Origin: Liolophura sinensis
Lineage: Eukaryota; Mollusca; Polyplacophora; Chitonida; Chitonidae
Reading direction: 5' to 3'
NCBI RefSeq assembly: GCF_032854445.1
Contig: NC_088301.1
Location: 16,633,518-16,697,517 of the forward strand
Length of the DNA: 64,000 nt
Positions 1 to 9,355 of this stretch are shown piece by piece (position 1 is the first letter of the stretch; each line of letters opens with the position of its first letter). Position numbers and translations under genes: made by a program. The notes beneath the pieces are model-generated. The model had not been told where the DNA came from, ran no database searches, and saw only the letters and a list, made by a program, of their open reading frames with translations.

Positions 1-3000
1 AAAAGTAGTGTCGTCTAAAGGTAAAAATAAGCGCAGTGGGCGTATGAAGAGTGGATGAATTCTCTTTAGTGTCAACTCATGTGCTCGCAACACACATTCA
101 CTAAATAATGGTGTTTTTGACATTGAACTTGACTTACATGAAAGGAACTCCAAACGATGGCTTACATCAGTGTGCGGCGGTGTTATTTTACATTTACCAA
201 TCTTCCCCTGTTTTCCATCTCAAGACGCCTTCCAAAAATGACGGCTAGCACTCCCATCATCATGACAAACGTCACCGCCATTTGTGTAAAGCAAACAGGA
301 AGAAACAATTACACAATTAAGCATAATCAAGTTAAACGTACGTGAGAAAAATTTCATCTATTATGGGTACGAGAGGAACGCTATAACGGCTGTTTACATT
401 GACAAGTTGGGTGTGTATCCGATGACATGGCGTGCCGTTTTCCTCAGGTGACAAATGTAAAACCTGTGTGCGCCTCGTCTTTTCGCTGGGATACATGTAA
501 CCAGAAGAAATCTCAGTAAGATAATGTCCTTATTATGTTATTATGTATAGAATATACTTCTACTAATATATTATAGAAGTATATAGAATATATATTTAGA
601 ATATATATCTACTAATGTGTTTTTATGGAAGATTTTATGAAAATACTCTATAGGTCATTGTCAGAAATGTAATGAATTTTTATATAGGGTGTCCGTGAAT
701 CTAGCGCAAGCCTTCACAAACACCTACTATTGAATAATTATGACGTCACCCGAGTCTTGGTCATGAAAACAAGCTTATGGTGTTCAACATCATGGAGTAC
801 TGAAACAAAAGCAAACATGCTCGATGTTACTGTCCTATTCCTAGCCATACGAACACCCTGTCCGATACATCCATGCGAATAGCTTGTGGTCTTATTTGTC
901 ACCGACGAATGATAATTGCGGCAATGGGTGTAAGTGATTGTAAAGGCATATGAAAATAGGCGACAGTTAAATGAACAGAAACAGACATTCAATAATATTT
1001 TTGAGTTGCAAAAACAAGTGCAGGTACAAAGCTAAACTTGTCTTGTGCGGAGGAGTGTTAATTTCCCCGCCAGACCAAAAAGAAATCAATCATTTCCTGT
1101 CGGCTTGAAAACAAAATACACAGTTCTTTTAAATAATCTTTCCATGTTGGTGTTAACTGGTATTTAAAAAAATGAAATATAAAAATCCACATGAAAATGT
1201 CGTATATCGGCCACCATACACACCAGACATAAAATTATTGTCAATGTTAGTTCATGTATGCAAGTACCTGTAAAAGTTAAAGGCTTTACTGTGTGGGTCA
1301 AACCAGGATGTGCACATATTTTGAATGTTTCTCAAGCCAGCCTTATCGCTATATGCCAATATTTATATATTCCCAGCTAGTGCACAAAGTCATTTAAGAA
1401 CGACATAATTACCGCTATTCAGCACTTCCATCTGTCATATTTAAGGTTAATAACGCCCTTTGTGCATTTATGTATGGAGTTGGAAAACGAATACATGAAG
1501 TATTTTATAATCAGTATATCTGAAGAATATTTTTTTTTACTAAATGCTACGTTGAGATATACTAATTGTAAAATACTACTTCGTAAGTTCCAACTCCATA
1601 CAAAAATCCGCCACTGACTTTCGAACATTTAAGTCACGGGTCAATATTTGGGCTAAATTACCTCAAAACGACCTATTATATACAGGCTATTTACCAACTG
1701 CCTGCTAAACGGTAGTTAGGATTGTTATCGGGCATATCGCGCACAAGCATGATAACCAAACGGTACCTGAAAACACACTCGTTACAAAATGCTGATTCTT
1801 GAATTTCAACAAAAATTCACCAATCCACATAAGAAGGGGTCACAGGTCAATGATGGGATTAAACGGCCCAAGAGAATGACATCTGTCGCGGTTGAGTACG
1901 AAGATATAAGTTATTTTGTGTAATACATTTTCCCAATTTTGTCTCTAAACCCGATTTTTAAGATACTATCTAGTATGCTATAAGACACTCTAATTAAGCT
2001 GCGTAAGAGACATATCGGTTATGTCGAGTTCGGTGATGATTTTGTGCTAAAATAAACCTTGAGATCTACGGATTATGAGATGCTAATCTCTAATGTAAAA
2101 CTCCGTGCATATATGCATATATAAATCCACTGAAGGCCTTGTTTTGGAGTGAATTATCCTAAACCGATTGTATTGGTCACGGCTGAGTAAGAAGCTTAAA
2201 TATATTTTTTGTGTGTTTTTCATGAGAAACTTTGAATAAAAAGCCACTTAAGAACAGTCTAAGTAACGCTAATTTTGAGTTTTATCGGTATTGCCAAATG
2301 CGTGTACCCGGATGATTTTTGTACCTCTACCCAAGTTATTGAGACTTACTGATTATTAAAAGATGATTCTTAACTGATAATTCACCGCACCCAATCTATT
2401 TCCGAAAGGATCAACTGGCCTGAATTATTGTCATAATTTCCACCATTTCTTTGCAACGCTACATATATAAAGTCTCTTTTTTCTTCAACATTTCAACATT
2501 CTTCCCAAACCTATTCGTTCACAACATTGTGATCGAACCACATGCAGTCACATGTCAGGTGTACAGATGACTTATTATCCTTATTTTAAATCCATAGCAT
2601 TCCTTTTGTTTGGGACATACGTATTTATTTCTACACGCAATAGATTCTAGGTTAGTCATTGGTTTAGAGCAGTCACGTGCAGTGGTGGATGAATGTTCAT
2701 ACGGCAGAGCACACGCGTAGCCCCGCCAAACGGAGCTATCAAGCCATTAGCAAGTCACAATAATTGCAAATCTAGACGAACATAAAGTGTACGCAAGTCG
2801 CAAATATCATCAATAGCAAAGTAAAATATGCCATTATTTTGTCGAATACGTACAATTCAGTACCAGAAGAAACAGAGGCAGCATTTAAACTTCAGCTAAA
2901 CGTAGCAGTTTTGAAGAAATTTATCGGTTTCATTTCAGAAGCCTAAAATCCAGTATTAAAATCGTTTGTATATACCCGAGGCTCATGGATCGTCAAAAAA

Positions 3001-3815
3001 ATGTCAGTATTTTAAAAAATAAAGTCGGGAAGAAAAACTGAATAAATGAGTCGAGGAAAGACAGCGGAAAGTCGAAATTTTGACAGGCTTCACTCTCCCC
3101 TCCTATTTTTTAACTATAACACCAGTCTTTCATGGTGTGCTTAATTGGATTGTCTATAGTACAAATATCATAACGGGGACAGAAATGTTTGATTTTGTAC
3201 ATATTTGACTTTCCTCATCTGGAAAACAAAGGAAGGAAACCCTGGGCATTATATACCTGTAGTACGGATCCCAGCTTAAGATTATCGTTTCATCGTTCAA
3301 GAATACTATATGTGGTCTAAACCCAGTTTGTTTTGTCACCAAAGCAACACGACTACAACATGCAGTTTAAACGTAATGAAGCAAAACACTAAGAATGAGT
3401 TAATTAGCGCTTTTAGTGACGTTTACTGGCAATGTCGGATGCGCAGATGTTTGTGCGACAGAATGCAGAGGGATATGTCGATTATAGACTGCTGGTTTTT
3501 AATCCTTTTACTCTTTATAATGACTTGACAATCAGCATTTTCATCGAACATTTAATGCGTTGCTGTTGAGGTAAATAAAGTGATCCAATGTAAAATATAA
3601 ACATGATTTGTTGTAAGTTTGGCCTCAGTTTGTCATGCATCTGTATGGCAGGAACAATTTACATGTGCATTATAAGTGACATTCCATTCGACTTGTTTTT
3701 TTAATCAAAGCGGCTTATAATGATGACCCTTTTTTGCTACGTGGGGATTATTTATCCTGTTACTCTGATCTGCCTAACTCAGGCCGTTGTAAGCTTTCAA
3801 CACTTCGGTTTACAG
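1..3815. other. Gene-free AT-rich stretch
   Basis: I see no coding exon, RNA gene or recognisable repeat copy here. Open frames are short, overlap on both strands and show no domain. Two segments near 1890 and 2180 share a degenerate phrase (GGTTGAGTACGAAG-like versus GGCTGAGTAAGAAG), which hints at an old diverged repeat. Confidence 0.5.
552..584. repeat. AT-rich perfect hairpin
   Basis: An 11-bp arm at 552-562 is perfectly complementary to 574-584 around an 11-nt loop, inside a run of TAGAATATATA-like sequence. It is most likely a by-product of AT-rich low complexity; no terminator or RNA context is visible. Confidence 0.5.
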
Positions 3816-3819
3816 CCCA

Positions 3820-4018
3820 ATGCCATGCCATGGATGTGGTGTCATGTCTAGTGTTTTCGGTGCAATGCTTCACTGGCGGCTGCACATTGGCAGCATGGGC
3901 TCGCCCTGTCACAAGAAAACGTAGTATATGTACACACACCTTATGAGTCCTCGTAGTAATATGACTGAAAAATTGTTAAGTACGACGTTAAACCCTAAGC
4001 ATACATACATACATTTAT
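3820..4018 (+). mobile_element. SINE S2, core B, 5'-incomplete
   Basis: The segment carries the S2 core-B phrase (CACTGGCGGCTGCAC, CCCTGTCACAAGAA, TATATGTACACACACC). The S2 tail follows: GACTGAAAAATTGTTAAG, then TACGACGTTAAACCC and a CATA run. The tRNA-like head is missing or unrecognisable. It matches the copy interrupted by the Tc1 element near 62330 and the reverse copies at 17182 and 49933. Confidence 0.75.
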
Positions 4019-5849
4019 GAATAAAAAAATGCTGCTTTTTTCGCATGTAAATGTAAGAGAAAAGGCGTTTTTATCCATGCCACTGTCTTTTAAATTATTG
4101 GATAAGTATATTTTAACGATCGAGCTGCATTAAGAAGTCACGGTAATAGTCGTTGTTACATGCATACTATGCTGAAGGTATGTGATATATAATACTAAAT
4201 TTGCCAAACAACTCCAGCAAGTAAGTGGGAAGATCTGCAAGCGCGTCTAGAAGGAGCGAAAGTCATCAGCTGGCATGCAGGCCAACAACCTAGTCGGCGG
4301 TATTGTACATGGGAAGGCCTGACAGTAATCTGCCGATGGTCGTTTGTACCCACTGAGCTTTATCCGTGTTTTTAAAAATTCTTGAGAACGACGTGAAACA
4401 TCAATGAAATAAAGAAGTAAATAAGTATATATTAAACAAAGCCCGGCGAATAAAGCGAACACCCGCTGGTTGCTGCCACAGCTGCCCACGTTTGACCGAA
4501 AAGGCCAGAGGTTTTAGAGATATTCTGCTGCGGTATGCGAATCACTCGGCCAAGAAGCCACCCACCCAAAAGTCGCTTATCAGTTTTAATACAGCCTTCG
4601 TCATTGTTTAACCATCTTAACGTTTATCAGAACACCTGACCTTATTCATTCAGATTCATAGCATCGTATTTTCGATAAGTATTAACGCCTACTGAATTAT
4701 CCCATATCGTTTTGATAGTACATACTGGCGAGCGAAAATTGTGGAGGAGTGATGTGGAACATCGGTGTGGGGAAGCGGTGTAGAGCAGCGGTGTGGAGAA
4801 ACGATATGGCTCATTCATGTTGCCGATGTGGCACATTGGTTTACGTTTAAACTCAAAATGCTTTTTTATTATACAATAAAAAAAGCTAAGAGCATGGAGA
4901 GTAAAACCAGAGCAACGAGAACATTGTGATGCTTGGCAAATGGCCACACGTAGTCGGTGAAATACAGCCTGATAAACCTAATATTTTTAACTTAATGCAT
5001 AACTAAATGATGTTAGTTTATTGCCATGCTGGCACTGATTTTACTTTATCGTGGCGATTTTGTTTCGAAACCGTTGTTATGTAAATGTCAAACTATCTGA
5101 GAACATGGCGTTGTCCGTTCTTCTATTAAGCGCAGACAAGTCTGACAACCCAGCTTTTTACCTCCAGGAGAAGATAAGTAGTGCCAAATGCGGGCATTTC
5201 ACCTTACGGACATTTCCCCCAAGGATATTTCCCCTTAATGTATACATATAATACCAGAATGTGAACCCCTATATATTTGTTCTAACTTGATATCATTTAT
5301 TACTTCATTTATCACTATTTATACCACGCATGACATTTGTGCACAACAACTTAAACTTCTTTGCAAAAATAATAGGCAAAGACATTTAATGTTCGAAACA
5401 CAGGCTAAGTGTCATAATCAGTATGGTATCATCTTATGGAGTGGCCTGTATGTTTGGATGATGAAGCAAGTCTTGGTTATTAAACCCCAATCCTCATTTA
5501 AAGCCATCGTACCTATTCTCATTTCTATGTCACTAATCCCACTTACATTTGAACTTTTAAAAGTTTGAAATGTAAACAACGAAATCATCAATCATGCATA
5601 ACTCCCGATATTACAAAACAAATTCATAATTTCATGGATCGATGGGTCAAAATGTGCTCCAAAACCTAATAATTTGGTGAAGATACAATTTAGTCTATTA
5701 TGTGGTGCAACAACAGTAAATGTACATATAGAATACACATTGTATTTTATCGATTGTTTATTTAATGGCGTGATGAAAGCAATCAGACCATCTAAACCAT
5801 CACTTCTCGACCATCATCACATTTTGGAGAAAGCTCAAAAAATGGCAAA
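4019..5849. other. Gene-free stretch
   Basis: Nothing is recognisable except an R1 fragment at 4905-4980. A run of imperfect GCGGTGTGGAG-like units at 4740-4800 is a small degenerate tandem repeat. Confidence 0.45.
4905..4980 (+). repeat. R1 fragment (head)
   Basis: It holds the R1 head phrase: ACCAGAGC, a CGACGA-like motif, GGCAAATGG(C/T)CACACGTA and CGGTGAAATACAGCC. The AACTGTTCATGTAAATG middle and the GATGTTAATTGCAATT end are absent. Confidence 0.6.
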
Positions 5850-6095
5850 TGGTCACACCTCTAGACTAGTGATGTCTAATAAATTGCAATTAACACCACT
5901 GCATTTTTTTTAACTTAGCTCTACTTAAGCCATGATGCTAGGGGAGTGTATGTTGCTACTATTTATGCATTTACATGAACAGTTGGAATAAAACCCTGAC
6001 TGAGGTTAATTGACAAGACGCCGCAGTTCACCGGTTACGTGTGGCCATTTGCCAGCTATCTTACTCTCTATGGTCTGTCTATGTTGTACTTCTTT
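5850..6095 (-). repeat. R1 short interspersed repeat, near full length
   Basis: Read on the minus strand it contains all the R1 anchors in order: GATAGCTGGCAAATGGCCACACGTAACCGG, a CTGTTCATGTAAATG block, the CTAGCATCATGGCTTAAG block, GTTAATTGCAATTTATTAGAC and CACTAGTCTAGAGG. R1 encodes no visible protein. Its middle resembles the 3' end of the Penelope-like elements here. Confidence 0.75.
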
Positions 6096-6697
6096 AATTA
6101 TCTTGTGAATTACCTCTGTTACGCTTTTATTCTAACTGTTCATGTAAATGCTTGCAAAGATGACGCAGAATTAATGAAAATCAGAATAGAATATAAGCGT
6201 CCAGTCCGACATTCCTATACCATTCGTAGTCAAAAGTAGGCGTTCCAAGTCAATAATCGCAAGATCCATTTCCACAACAACGTTTAACACTAACTCCCGA
6301 AGACAAAGGTATGTAAGAAATTATACAAATAAGAAATAAAGCCGGTAACACACAAGAGAGAAGCGGTCATCAGTTTTCAATGATACCGGGCAGACAATGA
6401 ATATTCCAGGCATGAATTCCATATCAAAGTTCAAATTCGTAGTCAATGAATGAGTTCCATGTCAAATAACAGCTAAACAAGTATCTCAGTCGTGCTTTCA
6501 TTGCAACTGTTCATAAAGGCATCATGCTGATGTAATTAGCATGGCTACCTTTACGGCCCCTAGCCCCAGGTTAAGCGGTATTAGATACAGTTTGAAAATG
6601 ACGAGCGTTACAGACCCTAACCAATCAGAGTATGATTCAAAAGTAACGGACGATTACGTCTTTCCCGTTAATATGTAAAGGTCTCATGCTACAAGAG

Positions 6698-6826
6698 GCG
6701 CCATCTATGATGTTACACATGACATACAAGATAGACGGTTACACTGGGCAACCAGCGCCATCTATGTTGTTAAATACCATGTACGTGATAGATGTACATA
6801 GGGCTAACAGCGCCGTCTATGTGGTT
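6698..6826 (-). repeat. Three ~56-bp units just 3' of the RT stop
   Basis: The phrase GCGCC(A/G)TCTATG(A/T/G)TG(T/G)TT starts at 6698, 6755 and 6810, so the period is 55-57 bp. The same triplet recurs in PLE-2 at 21857, 21937 and 21994. It is therefore part of the element and not local noise. Confidence 0.7.
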
Positions 6827-6828
6827 GA

Positions 6829-7758
6829 TCATAATGCAGATCGCCAGAGATTCTGAACGCTCTGTCCATACCTGCCAACGAGAATGTTATACTCATTGTA
6901 AAATTTGAGAAACTTAGAATGAAGGCGTTTGATGGAGTATCCTTGACAAAGTAGTTTTTGAACTAGCAACTTGTGACGCAGATTAAAGTCATTACAAATA
7001 ACGCAAGATCTGACAAATGCTACAAGGCGAGATATGTATACGCCATATGCAGGACCCTTTGGTATATTGCTATCTAAATAAGGATAATTTACAATATCAA
7101 AATTGAAATTATCCGTTTTGTCGTAAAGGCGGCGTGAAAGGAGACCTTGTCCGTCTTTGTACAGATATAGATCCAAATAAGATGTACCATCGGGACTATC
7201 TGTTGTCTCCTTTAAATCCAATGAAGGCGGATAGATTTCATTCACCGCTTCAGCAATATGGAAATTATTTAACGCCAGTAGATCATCAATATACCGCTTG
7301 GTAAATGAAAAGGATCGAGCTTTAAAGATATTACTTCTAAGTAATTTCTGCATATAGTCGTATTCATATAAAAACAGGTATAGGTCTGCCAAAAGAGGCG
7401 CACAATTGGTACCCATTGGAATACCTATGCACTGTTGGTAAATGGTATCTCCGAATTCCACATAGATGTTGTTAATGAGAAATTCAAGTAATTCAATAAA
7501 TAATGTAACATCCCATGAGTGATAACCTTTATAAAGAGTAGAACTAAAGAAAGCCTTATTGCTTCTGACGTTAATGTAACGGTGACCAGTTTTAGTAAAC
7601 ACCGAGACAATTAACGGCGATATTCTTTCAATAAGATCTTTGTGAGGAATCGTAGTATAGAGAGTAGAGAAATCCCATGTGGATACGTCTTTGTACGGTA
7701 TATGCATATGAGCATCGAGTTCTTCTGTAAGACGTTTGGAGTTGTTAAGAATCCACAT
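6829..7758 (-). CDS. Reverse transcriptase core, Penelope-like
   Basis: This 309-codon frame encodes the RT palm and thumb. D29 in the WDFSTLYTTIPH motif is the first catalytic aspartate. GIPMGTNCAPLLADLYL (about 112-128) corresponds to the conserved MGTxxAP box. YIDD at 156-159 gives the other two aspartates (D158, D159). The C-terminal part has the SYLDLYLY, LYDKTDNFNF and GPAYGVYISRLV phrases shared by all other copies here. All catalytic residues are present and no stop interrupts the domain. The nominal start is arbitrary: homology continues upstream in another frame (7745-8302), and a 7-T run at 7775-7781 (6 T in PLE-2) explains the shift. Its role would be copying element RNA into DNA. 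It is part of PLE-1, not a host gene. Confidence 0.75.
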   Translation of the reverse strand: MWILNNSKRLTEELDAHMHIPYKDVSTWDFSTLYTTIPHKDLIERISPLIVSVFTKTGHRYINVRSNKAFFSSTLYKGYHSWDVTLFIELLEFLINNIYVEFGDTIYQQCIGIPMGTNCAPLLADLYLFLYEYDYMQKLLRSNIFKARSFSFTKRYIDDLLALNNFHIAEAVNEIYPPSLDLKETTDSPDGTSYLDLYLYKDGQGLLSRRLYDKTDNFNFDIVNYPYLDSNIPKGPAYGVYISRLVAFVRSCVICNDFNLRHKLLVQKLLCQGYSIKRLHSKFLKFYNEYNILVGRYGQSVQNLWRSAL

Positions 7759-8302
7759 GCAGTTGACACCTGAATTTTTTTGTCATGACACAACAATACT
7801 TATTCCAAAATGACTTTACTTTTTGTAACGCTTTTGTAAGTAGGGTTGACAAGAGTTTGGTGGGACAGCATCTTGAACCTGTAATAAATCGAGCCTTGTA
7901 TGGGGATTTATGCATTTTAGGAATCCAGTAAAGTTGTGGTATTTCTGTGTGACGGGTAGGTATATTTATGCGCCTTTCTTTAAGAAAGGTTTTGTGTTTG
8001 TTAAATAGGTCCTCCAGAGTACATGTAGTAGCAGAATACGTGGATGTTGTTGTAGATGCACATAGCTCTTGAACAAGAACTTGATAATAATAATTCTTGC
8101 AAATAAAGATGACATTATTAGGAGCCCTGTCTGCTACAGTGATGACAAATTTACTATGAAGGTCAGCGAGTGTTTCTTGCACAGTGGGATCCTTCAGAAC
8201 CTGTTTAACTTTAGGTAGAGCATCAATGTCTAGACGGTGTATAGTTAAACTAACTTTCTTTTTGACAATCTCAAGCCAATCGTTAAGTACCGAAAAATCC
8301 AC
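7745..8302 (-). pseudogene. RT N-terminal/finger region, frameshifted
   Basis: The 185-codon frame upstream of the RT core contains VADRAPNNV (56-64), at the position where Penelope RTs have their DKG-like motif. IPQLYWIPKMHKSPYKARFI (121-140) matches the LPKxHK motif that precedes Penelope RT palms. Homology to PLE-2 is collinear. The last residues are out of frame because of the extra T at 7775-7781; the real continuation is the 6829-7758 frame. The frame upstream of it is 8245-8541. Confidence 0.7.
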
Positions 8303-8541
8303 TTTCTCCCGTTTTGACCATTTTTTAACATACTCCTCAAGTGCCGAGATGATATTTTTATGTTTGATCGAATGTTGACATTACTATTTTTTCTATACTT
8401 AGGACCCCTCACAAAAAGATTCCTTAGATCAAGATTCTTAATAATATTAAGTTCACCAGTCAGGACATGTTTACATTTGTCGTAGGTAAAAACTGAGGAT
8501 TCACAATCACAGTTATAGCCTCCAGAAGTATACGTCGCCAA
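8245..8541 (-). pseudogene. N-terminal piece of the PLE-1 polyprotein, frameshifted
   Basis: The phrases CDCESS, HVLTGELNIIKN and LRNLFVRGPKYRK are shared with PLE-2 (23139-23534). I recall this arrangement as preceding the RT in this protein family. The frame leaves homology after about residue 58: PLE-1 has one base fewer than PLE-2 near 8353-8365, so the end of this ORF is nonsense. No homologous coding sequence is visible upstream of 8541, so the element start is truncated or too diverged. Confidence 0.55.
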
Positions 8542-8764
8542 ATCGAACTCCTTGATGGCCTGGAAATAATTGAAAATTTAGAAGGCAGAAGTTGACTGTA
8601 TTCCTTGTGTGGGTGTACAGGCTGGACCATTTACCAGCGTCCAGCATCCATTGTCAGTTCCTATAGGTTGACCAGGTCTAATCTAAGCGTTAAGTCAGAC
8701 TGCTGTGTATCATGCCTGCTTCGGTCGTGAGAAAAGCACTGAAAGTCGATATCAGTAAGCTAAA

Positions 8765-8900
8765 CTTCCTTCTCCAAGGAATATGTAAGAAGTATTTATA
8801 TACACAGTAAAAAAAGCTGGCAACACGTGATCAGTTTTTAATAATGTATGGAAGACAGTCGATACTGTAGGCATGATATCCAGATGGAATTATAGACTGG
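8765..8900 (-). repeat. Degenerate direct repeat of the PLE-1 3' region (pseudo-LTR candidate)
   Basis: The phrases ATGTAAGAA, AAAGC(T/C)GG(C/T)AACAC, GATCAGTTTT, AGACAGT and TAGGCATGA occur here in the same order and orientation as at 6301-6430 and 21480-21600. One degenerate copy on each side of the coding region is what a Penelope pseudo-LTR layout predicts. An independent older 3'-end insertion could look the same. Confidence 0.5.
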
Positions 8901-9256
8901 TATAATATCTAGGTCGAAAGGTTAATGTAGGTATATCATTCGTCCTCATATACTCTCTATACTGCAGTCCTCTATATACAGTAATATATGTCACTATCAG
9001 TCCGTGTCAATATTCACACGTGACTTAAGCGATAGTTTCTCTTAAATAGTGACAAGAGTTAATAAGTCGCCTCAGTAGACAGGCGAAAGGGCCGTAAACT
9101 CTCTCCGGTTACCTGATGAGCGTCGTCTGAAAGACTGGACACCTGGGCAATCACCTGCACGCGTGGATCCGAACACGAGAGTTCATCGATCAAGTGCTTC
9201 TTGTCTGATTCTAAGTTATGTAAAGGATCAAATCACAATCCAGATTGTGCTACGTT

Positions 9257-9278
9257 CATACATACATACATACATACC

Positions 9279-9310
<32 letters not shown>

Positions 9311-9355
9311 CGCACGCACACACACGCGAATACATATATACACATACATAAATTA
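9257..9355. repeat. CATA/CACA microsatellite
   Basis: CATA tetranucleotide units run from 9257, followed by CGCACACACACG and more CATA. The ORFs here on both strands consist of the microsatellite and are not genes. Confidence 0.9.

Larger units (their letters stand above)
6200..8900 (-). mobile_element. Penelope-like retroelement PLE-1 (most complete copy)
   Basis: This minus-strand element has three collinear reading frames (8541 to 6829) that together cover an RT N-terminal extension and RT core. A 3' non-coding region runs to about 6200. A block at 8765-8900, upstream of the coding part, repeats the sequence at 6301-6430 in the same orientation, so the coding region lies between degenerate direct repeats. 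Known Penelope-like elements often have such pseudo-LTRs. No GIY-YIG endonuclease motif is visible in the part present. Two single-base frameshifts relative to PLE-2 break the ORF, so this copy is probably dead. The class assignment rests on the LYWIPKMHK motif before the RT palm and on YIDD; a related non-LTR RT lineage is the alternative. Confidence 0.7.

Noticed and set aside
6355-6400. Minus-strand CTGATGA in the PLE-1 3' region as a hammerhead core
   Set aside because: The box is not conserved (CTGATAA in PLE-2; absent in the other subfamily) and lacks a matching GAAA and stems.
9106-9145. Possible hammerhead ribozyme near PLE-1 (CTGATGAG followed by GAAA)
   Set aside because: Penelope-like elements can carry hammerheads, so I checked. 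The sequence between the boxes does not form stem II, and no complement of GGTTAC is placed for stem I with a cleavage triplet.
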